NCBI RefSeq assembly: GCF_030272615.1
Contig: NC_081410.1
Coordinates: 504,298,942 to 504,362,941 of the forward strand
Direction of reading: 5' to 3'
Source of the DNA: Cryptomeria japonica
Lineage: Eukaryota; Streptophyta; Pinopsida; Cupressales; Cupressaceae
DNA length: 64,000 bases
Part shown: positions 11,519-22,559 of the stretch, piece by piece
Position numbering within the stretch: position 1 is the first letter of the stretch
Layout: the number at the start of each line of letters is the position of its first letter
Made by a program: the position numbers and the translations under genes
The notes under the pieces: model-generated
Databases searched by the model: none
What the model was told of the DNA's origin: nothing
Seen by the model: the letters and a program-made list of their open reading frames with translations, nothing else

Positions 11519-12338
11519 TGGCCACACCTGAGACATGAACCTGCAAATTCAAAGCTCCATGAATGAAAGCACAAATATGATGAAATGAAATAGTTTACGT
11601 GCCTCTAATCAAAGAATTTTTATACGAAATTGAAACCCATTTCAGATTATACTATCTAGATTCTAAATATGTAAATTAATTTAAAAATTGATTATTTTAA
11701 CTATTTTTCATTTAATTTATACTAAATCGGGTTCATAAATTTGAAATATTAACTAATTTTCTTAATTTGATAACTTTTTTATTTTAATGAATTTTGAAAA
11801 AAAAATTATATGTCATCAATCTACACAAAATTCTTTTCAATTTAAAAAAAAAAAAATTCAAAAAATGCTAAGTTTACATCAAATTATGTGGGTCGTACAT
11901 GTCAAATTTTTAAAAAGATAATTACGGCCATTAAAAAATTAATTAAAAAATAAATATTTGAAAAAAAAATACAGAAAAATATGCTCATCAATCTTCAGTG
12001 TGTTACAAACCATTTCCCAAAACGGTTTGAGAAAATAATTTTAATTGTGTCAAAAAGTGTGGGTCGTACACATGCATGGTATGGTCCTGAAACAGGCATT
12101 TTTAAAACATAGTTTTTAGAAATCCATTCAAAAAGTTATTTTTTATTATGTGGGTATTAAAATATATTATATATTTGAAAAGTACACTGAGAGAGCTATC
12201 TTTTATATTACTGACTTTTTCCAAGATTCAATCTCTAAGTGTTTCAAAATTTAAGCTCAAGTGAGACAAAATCTGAAAAACAGGGAAAACACTTCCACTT
12301 TTTGGCCAAAAAGTGGACTCATCTTGTTGCACTGACCC
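11519..12338. other. Gene-B terminal region of copy 1
   Basis: No coding signal is seen. The complement matches 31526-32340 of copy 2 along most of its length. It carries two copies of GGGTCGTACA (near 11890 and 12061), which correspond to TGTACGACC copies near 31796 and 31966. This shared sequence sets the outer limit of the element. Confidence 0.55.
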
Positions 12339-13109
12339 ACAAAAAAGGTGAAAAACTCTGTAATTCTGAAACTTTTCACTTCTACTCAATTTTTCTTCAA
12401 GCAAAATATTTTTTTACAAAAATCGAAAAATAACCCTTTTGTAGAGCTTGAAGTCACGAATCTAGACATATATTTTATTACTATTTTTATTAATTTTAAT
12501 ATTTTTTATTAATTAAACATTGCAAGTATCTTTTTGAAGTTAAAAAAGAGGTTGATTAGAAATTAAAAATAAATATTAAAAAATATTAGAACTGCCAATT
12601 TTCAGCATTTTTCAACAATGAAAAATTTGTCTTTGAATTTATAAAAAACTATCAATTTTTTTTCATAAAAAATTAAAAAATAATAGACCTAAATTTCATG
12701 AATATTTCTACATTTGATCAATTTCCATCATTTCAAAATTCAATTTAGAAATATTACTTTTATGCGATCAAAGTTAAAAAGTTTTAGTTGTGTTCGCTAG
12801 TTCCTTTATAAAAGTGTGACACAGGTTTGTGCTTTTACCCAGACTCCTAATTGCAAAGGACCGTATGTGTCAATGAAAGTGTGTGTGGAGATCTTGGAAA
12901 CCATAAATTTATATTTATTATGATGTCACAAGCCCCAAATTAGTATGTACACATTGTCTTATGATGTTAGTTCAAACCCCAATGAATGTTCAAGTCTAGA
13001 ATCCCAAGTAGTACATCCAAGAGCAACTAACGGGTGGATTGTGTAACTATGGTCCTTGAATGTTGATGTTCATTGTCTATACCCTTACCTCTACATCACA
13101 GATCCATTT
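12339..13109. other. Unassigned AT-rich spacer
   Basis: I see no gene, LTR end or tandem repeat in this stretch. Confidence 0.4.
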
Positions 13110-13475
13110 GATATATTAACCAACCTTGAGATGCCACAATAAAAAATACAAGATGAAAGGAATCCATCTTGGCTATAGGAGTAAAAGTCTTGAAATAGTT
13201 AATACCCTCAATCTAATAAAGGCCCTTAGCCACTAGATGATCCAAGTATACTTATCAATAGAACCATCAACTACAACCTTGGTATGATACACCCACTTGC
13301 ATTGAACCAACTTTCTTCCCCTAAAAAGAGGAACCAAATCCCAAGTATGATTCTTCATTGAAAAGAACAATACTTGTCAACCATAGCGTTATCCCAATCT
13401 AGAACACTTGGCATCTAAAAATTTCTAAGGATCAATAAAAATTGCATGACTCAAAAGAATAATACTTGTAGTCTA
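13110..13475 (-). pseudogene. Copia RT fragment (distal part of split relic)
   Basis: The minus strand contains LVPLFRGRKLVQCKWVYHTK followed by a degraded KARLVAKGY-like region, typical of the start of copia RT. Frames are broken repeatedly. It is separated from 15024-15489 by a solo LTR with matching flanks, so the two pieces were once one copia pol gene. Confidence 0.65.
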
Positions 13476-15023
13476 AGAACAGTTGGAAATATGCTGAAAT
13501 TATTTATGTGTTATCATTGATGTCAGCATTGTGCTTCGGTTGGATATGGTTCTGTCCCGGTTGGTTACTGCTATCCCGGTTGGACCTGTTCCGGTTGGAC
13601 TTGGTTATCAGAGATTGCTTTTCTTCACAACTTTTGTTCTTGAGTTTGAATAGCCTTATTCAAGAAATTCTAAGGGGTTAGAATCTCACTTTATAACTAA
13701 CATTGTAATATCCAAAATTATTCAAGAGCTAATAAAAAATTCTTTTCATTGTAGCCTTCAAGCTCTTTTGCAACTTAGTTTTTCATATTGTTCTTTCCTC
13801 TCTTCCCACACCCTGGCAAAACAGTGTAGTGGTTGCAGATTGACAGTGAGGATTAACTCTAGCCGGTAATAGCGTTTATTATTGAAACACGGGAAATTGA
13901 TGGTTCTTTATTGTCTATTTAGTATTATCAGATTGGTTGTTTTGGTTTTGGGTGATTATTCAAGATGGTTATATGCTTGTCACATTCAGTTGGTTCATGA
14001 TTTGGTACTCCGGAAGCTATCGCTTATGTTCTGGATTACCGGTTGATATTTCTTGGTACCGGTTGGTGATATTTGATGATTTGGTTAAGTGATTTTGGTC
14101 TGGCTTATAGAAATGGTCCTAATGTGCTGAAGGTGTTCTTGATCATGTCCTAATTGTTTGGTGTCTTCATATTGGCTGAATGATGGTTTGGTGGTCCTAT
14201 TTGGACCCTGTTGGTTATTATGTGTTATTTGCACTGAGGGTTTCTATCGACTGGTGAAACGTGTTGGAATTGGTCTTAACGGAATTTTTGGTGGATATAA
14301 TTGTTTGGGAATTTGAATTAGGTTCATTCTATGTAATGTAAATCATAATATTGGTCTGGAGGTATTGTGTGATGAAATTTTTATAATTATGGTTTATGGG
14401 TTTAGGGTTTAGTCGACCTTGTTATCAAGGTTGATGATCTGTATTTATAAGTGAATTATTCATGTAATTTGGGTATGGCATGGTATGGTATGGGATATCG
14501 GTATGGTTATGTTTTCATTATCTGAGAGAGGTTTATGTGCAGACAAGGTCATATCACTCAGTGAAGGGTTGTGAAGGTTTTGGTATTGCAAGGCAAACAT
14601 CTATACATAATCGGAATTGTATCAAGCATTAGGAGATGCTATTTTCACAGTTCATTTTCTTCGGATTGTAGTCCGATGTTTATGTAAGTCAGTGAGACTT
14701 CCCTTTTGTGATGAGCAATGAACTCTAAGCAGTTGGCCTAATTGCAAGTGCAATCCCCATTGTAATTATTCCACATACTATTGCAGAAGTATTATCTGAC
14801 TATGGGTAGGGTTTCCAACCGTGATTTTTCCCTTTATCAGGTTTTCCACGTCAAAATATTGGTGTTGTGTGTTATGTGGCTTCATGCTTTATCTTTCACT
14901 ATGTTGTTTAATTTATCCTCCAATAAATGGTTTATAAACTACATTAATTGTTTAACTCATGGAAAACTGATTCACCCCCCTCCCTCTCAGTTTCCCTCTG
15001 GTATCAGAGATTCTAACAAGAAC
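13476..15023 (+). mobile_element. Solo LTR with target duplication
   Basis: The LTR spans 13481-15018 (1538 bp) and is bounded by direct repeats AGAAC (13476-13480 and 15019-15023). It ends TTCTAACA. The start reads AGTTGG, where the expected first T has changed. Its sequence resembles the copia LTR at 43091 and the solo LTR at 29975: the opening ATTGATGTCA segment, the GCAAGTGCAATCCCC segment and the CTGATTCACCCC segment. No internal region remains, the usual result of LTR-LTR recombination. It inserted into the minus-strand copia relic. Confidence 0.75.
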
Positions 15024-15489
15024 GAGTGTGAAGAGTAGTTGTGGGATCACCTACAAGAGAACCAACATCCTCAAGAAGTGTGTGAGCCTATAGAGTTTGA
15101 GTAGGTACATGTAGAGGAGAAGATAGAGTAATGTCAACAACAAGTTCAATATCATCATCAAAAACATCATCATCATCCTCTAGAAGCAAAACATACTTTG
15201 AAGAAGAGCTAGGAAGAAGAGAGGAAGAGGCCTGTGATAGAGAATCCTTCGGAGTGAAATACTCATCAAAATGAACATCACAACAAAAATGTATCTCTCG
15301 AGTGATAGGATCAAACAACTAATAACCCTTCACATCCTCACAATAGCCAATAAAGATGAACCTCTCACTTTGTTTCTCCATTGACTTGTGCCTACCATCT
15401 AAAATAAATGTCCATGCATCATTACCAAATACTCTTAAGAATGACACCTTGTACTTGACATGAGACCAAACCTCCTCAAGAATCATATT
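15024..15489 (-). pseudogene. Copia integrase C-terminal fragment
   Basis: The minus strand reads VFGNDAWTFI, then RFIFIGYCEDVKGY, a stop, and LFDPITREIHFCCDVHFDE, the characteristic linker between copia integrase and RT, followed by an acidic serine-rich tail. It is cut at 15489 by the start of another LTR and at 15024 by the solo LTR. Confidence 0.75.
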
Positions 15490-17840
15490 TGTTAGAAAAA
15501 TGGTGTCTCAACCTTGCATATACATAAGGTTACTATTTTTAGTAATTTTTTTATTTGAGCATGGATTGGTCCAAAATTTTCTCCAAATATTCAAATTGTT
15601 TAGATGAGTATGCCATTAAATTTTCAATGCGAGATCATGTCTAGATTTGAAGATATTAAAGTTTTAATTTTTGATAGTTGCAAATGAAAGTTTTGAAATC
15701 AATATTGAGAGAATTAGAGGCTTTGAAATGGCCTGAAAGTGTCTATAACTAGTGCAGTAGGTTATATTTTGATACACAACATCACAAGATTTTTGATACT
15801 TCAAACGGTTCATCAATCGAACACTCGCTTCAAAAGTTATGGCCTCTAAAAGTTGGGTCTCCTAAAATAGGAAATATAAAAATGTGTTGGACACATAAAT
15901 GAGTTGTAAAAGGGAGTTACACGTGTTGGTGTGTATAATGATACATCATAGGTCTTGTATTGGAGATAAGATGGGCACTACTCTTGGGTGGTTTTATCCC
16001 ATGGTATGTAAAACCATTTGACAGTTTCATGTATTTCATCTCCTTTATATTAGGTGTGTGAGATTGAGGTTGTGTTTAAGAGTCTTATAATAGTTGAGTT
16101 ACCTTTGGATCTTCATTGGTGATACTCATGTGAGAAGATTTCTCTACAAGTATATTGTAATTTGTTATTAAATTTTTAATAATATATTGGGTGGCTTTTG
16201 GAGTGGGGAATTCATCTCCTAAAAGGGTTTTCTCCATGTAAACCATTGTATTGTGGTATGCATGCTATTTATGTTTTTTTTTGTTAAATTTTTGTAACGA
16301 TTGTAAAGATCTGTAAAAGTTTTGCATTGCCCTCATCTCAAGATTAATGTAGGAAGTTGTTCCACTACTTAACTTCCTTACAAGTGGTATTAGAGCTTGA
16401 TCACCTTTGGTTTCAATTGTGAGGTTTGGGGTTTTTTGAACTAATCCAAATATGAGTAGTTTCTCATGCAAAAGATATATTTTTATCTTGTTGCAAGAAT
16501 TTTCAAATGGAAATTTTGTTAGCGAGAATAGAGGTGGAGATTCTCGTAGTAATTTTGAGATGTCAAAGTTGAAGATAGAGGATCTGCTAATAGATCAAAT
16601 CTATGGGATATTGTTGATGCAAATATCTCAAGACATATAGATCCTACTATGGCTTCTCATATGATGTTATCGACCATAGAGCCAAGGGCCTAATCAAATT
16701 GTGATTGGCGAACTCTATTCTAATCAATGTCTTTGAAGAGATCTTTGCAAAGAAGCATGAAATAAACTTGGTGAGATGTATCAAGCCAAATCTTTATTGA
16801 ATCATATTTTCCTGAGGAAGAAATTATATTCCTTGAGAATGGAAGAGGGTGAATGGATTATAGACCACCTAGAAGCATTCAATATGTTAGTGGCTCAAAT
16901 GGCATCTGTAGTTGTCGAGATGGATGAGGAAGAGAAATTTTAGGTTGTGCTTTGTTCTATATGTGATTTGTGGGATTATCTTGTTATGGCTATCAATAGT
17001 ACTTATGTTGTTTTGAAGTCTAAAGAGGTGGTGGATACCTTTTCTAGTGAAGGGATGTGAAAGAAAGTATACATTGGTTCTAAGGAAGCCCTAACTATTT
17101 GAGGAAGACCCAAGGAAAAGGGGAGGAAGAATGAGAAGCATGATAAATCCAAGTCTATATGGAGATCCAAATCTCCTTGAAATTCCAAAGTCATTTACTA
17201 GAATTGCAATAAATCAGGACACTCTTGTAAGGATTGCAAAGGAGAAAAAGAAGAAGTTTGATTATGGTTCTGAGTTTGAGAAGGAAGATAATGATGCATT
17301 CATTACATCTTTTGTCACTCATGTAGGTAATGATGTATGATTAATTGACTCGGGTGCATCTTTTCATATGACTTCCAATACAAATTGCTTTTCTGAATAT
17401 GGGGAATTTAATGGAGGTAAGGTGTACTTAAGTGATGATTCTCATTTAGATATTGTTGGTCATGGTAAATTTAGAATCAAGTTATCTGATGGTAGAGTGA
17501 AAGGATTAGTGATGTGTTGCATTTCCCTATACTAAAACAATTTTTTTTATCTATGAGTAAACTAGAAGATATGGGTGTGGAGGTATCATTTTCTAATGTA
17601 GAATGTAAAATGGTTCGAGGTGTTATGGTGATGGCTATAGGTGTCAGATTTGGCACATTGTATAAGCTATAAGCATACACTGTTGAGTGTAATAGAACTT
17701 TTGTGAAAAGAAAATATATGGATACTTTGTTGGAAGATTTGAAGGTTGCACCTTCAATAGATGGACATGGATTTTGGGTATAATGTAATGGTAAAAATTT
17801 GCATACCCATGTGAATTCCCAAATAGTTTTGGATCCATTT
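15490..17840 (+). mobile_element. Truncated copia element: LTR, PBS, gag-PR
   Basis: A 5' LTR (15490-16382, TGTTAG..TTACA, 893 bp) is followed directly by AGTGGTATTAGAGC (from 16383), a one-base variant of the initiator-tRNA-Met primer site. Gag and protease remains follow. The element stops at about 17840 with no integrase, RT or 3' LTR, so its 3' part was deleted. It inserted at the edge of the minus-strand copia relic. Confidence 0.7.
16452..17790 (+). pseudogene. Copia gag and protease remnant
   Basis: Start region MSSFSCKRYIF. The mid part shows the copia gag pattern (EMYQAKSLLNHIFLRKKLYS, WIIDHLEAFNMLVAQM) followed by a zinc knuckle (CNKSGHSCKDCK) and protease residues LIDSGASFHMT with the active-site Asp-Ser-Gly. 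Frame changes and stops are frequent (for example before LIDSGAS at about 17338). The protein would act in retrotransposon particle assembly; this copy is dead. Confidence 0.7.
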
Positions 17841-17849
17841 TGAGATAAG

Positions 17850-18650
17850 ATATTGACAATTACATAACAATATGTGACATACCTTCTTTTTAAGTTTGAG
17901 TCCTTCGATCTCTATCCATCCTCATTTACTTTCGTACACAATTCCATAAATTGACCTTATTGCGATCCTATCTGCACCTATTCTTATACACTCACTTCAT
18001 CATTAACCCACCCTTCCACATTTCAATTCCTAATCTCAAGACATAGAATTCCTTTTCTTGGCTTAATCTTACAATGTATGGGTATAATCTTATATTACAT
18101 GGATCCAACATAGAATCAAAATACTGAAATTCAAATTTTCTATCTCTTGCCCTTTTCCACTAGCTATTCAAAGTCAACTTGGTATATGTCTATATGGCAA
18201 TTAATTATTTCTTGGTATTTAAAACATCCATTTGAGCATTAAATAATCATTATTTGAACATCATAAGCATCAAGAAGTATCTAGACTTGAAACACTAAAA
18301 GGAATAATACTTGCATCAAAATTTACATTTAGATCACTTGCATGATTGCTTCTTATCTACCAAAACTTGTCCAATGACATCAAATTAATCTTGCATGGGG
18401 ATGACTAAGGATAACACGAACCCTTACAGTTCAACAATATTCCTAAGATATTTCTAAATACCACTAGTCCTTGCACTTCAATAGACATTAGAGATAGGGG
18501 TGGATCAAGTTGAGAAGACATATACATAATGGGATCAATCCCCTACCTTAGAACATTTTCACAAAACATAGGTTTGATCATGCACAACATATATTTTATT
18601 TGCATAGAATCCCAATTTTGTCATAATTCCTAAACAATAATCATAATGAG
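17850..18650. other. Unassigned spacer
   Basis: No coding pattern, LTR end or tandem array is visible. Confidence 0.4.
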
Positions 18651-18655
18651 AGTGT

Positions 18656-19865
18656 CTATTTTTTATATCTAAATAAATAAATTATATGAAACATCATTTT
18701 CTATTGAACATTGATTTATTACATCATTGATTTTTCCCTCTTTATTATTTTTCAATAGGATGAAATAAAATAACCCAAATAATCTATTTTATAAAATCCT
18801 TTGCAACATGATAACAAAGGTTATTCTTGTGAAATAATTTCATAACTCTCTTAATACCCTTCTATTTCTTTACATTTTATTAAAGAGGTCATCCATAACA
18901 TGTGGATAGTATAGCAATTTAACAAACAAGCATTATATCTATAAGAAATTAAAAATATAGTGTTAAATATTTTGTTGGTTCTTGATGTATAGACTCGGTC
19001 CCACTAATCTTTATTTTTTTGTTTGGACTTGGACCCACTTAAACTTTAAGGGGGTGTCTTCTATCAACCACTTGTAGTGATGAAAGGATGTGCAAGGGGC
19101 CATGAGTTGGATTTATTAGAGTTAAATGTTTTATTGGTCCTTGATGCTAAATGCCTAATCCCATTAACTTTTTGTTTTATTCTTTGTCTTGTTTTTTGAA
19201 CTTGGACTTACTTAACCTTTAAACTTGTAACTTCTATCATCCATCTTTTTAAAGAAAATATCTCTTTTTATATCTAAATAAATAAATAAAACTATATATA
19301 ACATCATTTTTATAGAATATTGATTTATTACATCATTGATTTTCCCCTTTCTATTATTTATAATTGCATTTAATAAACTAACCTAAACAATCTATTTTAT
19401 AATATCATTTGAAACATTATTAAAAAATTGATTCTCAAAAAATAGTATCATGACACTCTCTTCATACACTTATTTCTCTATTTTTATTATAGACGTCATC
19501 CATAACATGTGGATAGCATAGCAAATTAACAAACAAGTACTGTATCCATAAGAAATTAGAAATATAGTTGTTAAATATATTGTTGGTTCTTGATGTTTAG
19601 ACTTGGTTCCACTAATCTTTCTTTTATTGCTTGATCTTGAACCCACTTTAAGAGTGTATCTTCTATCAACCACTTTCATTGATGCAAGGATATGCAAGAG
19701 TATGCAAACATTCCACAAAAATATTAGAATTAAATGTTTTGTTGGTTTTTGATACTAAATGCTTAGTCCATTAACTTTTGCTTTATTTATTTATTTTTAA
19801 TTTGACTGGCTTAAACTTTAATGATGTACCGTCTATCATCCATCCTTTTAATGAATACTAATTTT
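18656..19865. repeat. Two tandem units of about 605 bp, downstream of GDSL gene 1
   Basis: TTTTTATATCTAAATAAATA near 18659 and 19265 begins two units that share, in order, an ATTGATTTATTACATCATTG segment, a CATAACATGTGGATAG segment and a TGGTCCCACTAATC-like segment. A third partial unit lies at about 26470-26640 downstream of the second GDSL gene, so part of the array belongs to the duplicated block. Confidence 0.65.
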
Positions 19866-20145
19866 TTTATAAAAAATAATATAACCATTACCACCAGTCG
19901 GACCTGTCAGATAATTCAAAGGATACATTCTAAGGCTCGACTCATGATCTTATATCTTGTAATGCAACGTGCAACACACATCCAATGCTTTGTCAGTATG
20001 CAGAAAAGCAAATTCTAATATCAATACATGAAAGCAGGATGGATAACATCCAGTCAAATATAAGAGCTTTTGAGTCAAAAAGAAAAAAGTGCTCTGTACA
20101 GTTATACAGAGACTAAACATACTGTAGATCACATGGCAGTTAAAT

Positions 20146-21960
20146 TCAGGTGGATATGAGCTGCTTAACATTGATGGGGGAGACTTGATCGACAGATCCT
20201 TCATAGAAAGCGTCAACGAGCATCTGAGACACGATTTGGGTGGGATGGTAGAGATCCCAGAACAAGTATTCTCCCCTGTTTGAACAGTATTTTACTACTG
20301 GTAAACAAGGGACACGAGCATTCAGCTTTCCTGCCCCACAGCACGCGTTAACCACATCTTTGAAACCTGCTCAAATACACATCATTAGCTACTATTCATA
20401 TTTTTTTTATTTATGTACTGTTGGACTTAATAGAGCCTTCATTGCAAGAAATCTAGACAAGATGTACCGTATACTGAGGGATTCTGAAAGTAGCTTGATG
20501 TCACTCCATATGTGTTACAAAATGCATAGGTGAAGCCTTGCAGATTTGGTGTTAGTTGTGAAGAGAGGAGGGATTTTAAGGCATCATTGAAGTCTCGAGC
20601 CAGATTGTTCACCTCCTCAACACAATCCCCCGTTTTATTCTTCTGACTGCGTTGGGATGGGCAACAACCAACTGTTCCAACTCCCACACTAACAATCCTT
20701 CGCGCTCCCAGATTATATATCCTCTGCAAATTGTTAGTCATATGCCAACATCAAAAGGTGAAGCAACTGCAACAAAAATGCAATCATAAAATCCAACTTT
20801 CTAGATAGTGCAATCATTTCAATCTCCTTTCTAGATAATGCAATCATTTCAATCTCCATAGGCTGATGATAGATCAGATCAGAGAATGTGATCTGAAACG
20901 TCAATAGAAGAACACTCGCAATCAAATTTAGAAGAAATCATTTCTGGTTTTTATTATAAATTACCTCCAATTGAGCCTTCAAGGTGGAAATGAGAAGATC
21001 TACGTACTGCTGAGGTGTATACTTGGCTTGCAGTTTAGAATTTGATTTAAAATAGCTAAACAGGTCATCACTTCCAACTACCACCACAAACAGAGACTTT
21101 GCCACCAGTTTTTCAGCTTCCGCACTGCCTAGTTGGGCTGCGAGATTTCCATATACTGTTGCATAGTATTCTACTTGCTTGTTCATCGAAAGACTTCCCC
21201 CCTGGAATTTAACATTTACATTTGGGTTATCATACAATTCCCTAAAAAATTAACTTTTACATGTGGGTCATCGTAGAAATCCTCAAATTTTAACATTTCA
21301 AATTTGGGTTCTAATAAAATTCCTGAAATTTCAACATTTTACATTTGGGTCATTATAAAATTCCTCAAATTTTAACATTTTACATTTGGGTCGTCATAAA
21401 AATCCTCAAATTTTAACTTTTACATGAGAATCATCACATCTCAATCAACAAATGAATTCAGCAGCATTCCGTAAAAGGGCTTACACTATTTTCATCAAGA
21501 ATTCCGGCTCCTCCAGAAGCAAAATTGACTCCATTCAAAATACTGCTGCTGAAGTTTGCTTGACCTTGAAGGGAAAGGTATGGAAGCGGGCTCCCACCAA
21601 AACCAAGCTTCTGTCCTGCATTCAAATGCCCAAGCTTTACACAAAACCTAAGAGTTAAAAGCATTGTAATCACAACACAAGATCCTGAATTTTAAACTTG
21701 CCTACGAAATCTGCAGAGTTTAGACCGTTGCTGAATCTGCCAGTTGCTTTCCCTGCAGGATAATCCACACCATTGTGAGGGAAATTTGCTTTAACGAGGG
21801 ATAGGAGTATGTGGTTGTTGTTGCCCACATCTACCAGAGAGTCCCCAAAGATGAACAAGGCAGGCACCAGCTGTGCATTTTGTGCATCCACATACATGGA
21901 TGCAATTATGAATGCTGTTCTCCACAATCTTGACAACATCAATTCTTTTCTGTCGTCCAT
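20146..21960 (-). CDS. GDSL esterase/lipase, gene 1 (block III Asn lost)
   Basis: Five exons (21960-21702, 21615-21485, 21201-20965, 20723-20468, 20366-20146) join to 367 residues, normal for plant GDSL lipases. These are extracellular serine hydrolases acting on acyl esters, e.g. in cuticle or stress roles; the substrate here is unknown. A signal peptide (residues about 1-29, ending DAQNA) precedes block [14 protein letters not shown] with nucleophile Ser41. Block II is [12 protein letters not shown]. Block V is FWDLYHPTQ with Asp332 and His335. Block III reads GSDD, where the family has GxND: the oxyanion-hole Asn is Asp at residue 175 (codon 21067-21069). Intron 1 has a GC donor; the others are GT-AG. 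No stop or frameshift is seen. It may be catalytically weak or neofunctionalised (inference). Confidence 0.85.
21205..21440. repeat. Minisatellite in intron 2 of GDSL gene 1
   Basis: About five diverged units of roughly 40-50 bp, each containing TTTACATTTGGGTCATC followed by AAAATTCCTCAAATTTTAAC. Intron 2 of the second gene (27855-28020) has fewer units of the same type, so the array predates the duplication and has changed in copy number since. Confidence 0.75.
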
Positions 21961-22011
21961 TTATGACATAACACCATGAGAGTGGAGATGGAGCCCTTCC
22001 ATTAAAGCAAC

Positions 22012-22023
22012 CAATATATATAT
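22012..22023 (-). promoter_or_regulatory. Probable TATA box of GDSL gene 1
   Basis: AATATATATATCTG on the plus strand gives a TATATATAT element on the coding strand about 55-60 bp upstream of the start codon. The surrounding sequence (ATTAAAGCAACCAATATATA) is conserved in front of the second gene. Confidence 0.5.
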
Positions 22024-22559
22024 CTGATTTAGTGGTCACAAGTGCACTGTTGCGCCTCCTTTTCAAGAAAGAAGCGACCACATTCACACTTGAGAATTGT
22101 GTACAAGGAAGAAGTTGGAGGCTTTGACAACATGATCACAACAGACAATGAATTGATAAGGCAAATCTTTTTTTTCTTGTTTGCCGACATTGAAAATTTC
22201 TTAGCGTGCTGAAGTTAAAATCTATTTAATTGTTTATCAATCCAACTATATGGCGTAATGACTGTATTCGGCCAGAACAATTGGCGTTTATCTTTACTCA
22301 GTTAAGTTCTGTGTTTTTCTGGAAAAGGGGTCTTTCTGGAGATGAAAATCGGAATAGTAGGATCGTACGACTAGCTTTGTCCTCGCTTCCATAATTCCAC
22401 ATAAAATTCCAACGGACGAGTAACTCTTGTCTGTCTACCAGAGGAATTAGTGCGCCCAAAGTTTTAAACCTTCCAATATGTATCCAGCAGCGCAAAAACC
22501 ATTCCATAATAATTCAAGGTAGCATTTGCACAGAGATATGAGGTGTAAAGTTTGTGCTC

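Larger units (their letters stand above)
1416..12338 (+). mobile_element. Two-gene DNA transposon-like element, copy 1
   Basis: The unit is defined by comparison with the inverted copy at 31526-42350. Both copies have gene A and gene B pointing toward each other with their 3' ends adjacent, and both share GC-rich palindromic motifs and homologous outer sequence. The gene-A end starts GAGTCACAAAT..CGGAAG, matching GGGTCCCAAT..CGGAAG in copy 2. The gene-B end finishes TTGCACTGACCC, matching the complement of GGGTGGCTGCAA in copy 2. The shared outer trinucleotide-level pattern suggests ends of type GGGTC/GACCC, but I found no convincing target-site duplication. Length is about 10.9 kb. Both genes contain stops, so this copy should not be autonomous. 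Superfamily is not determined; exact ends are inferred. Confidence 0.6.
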
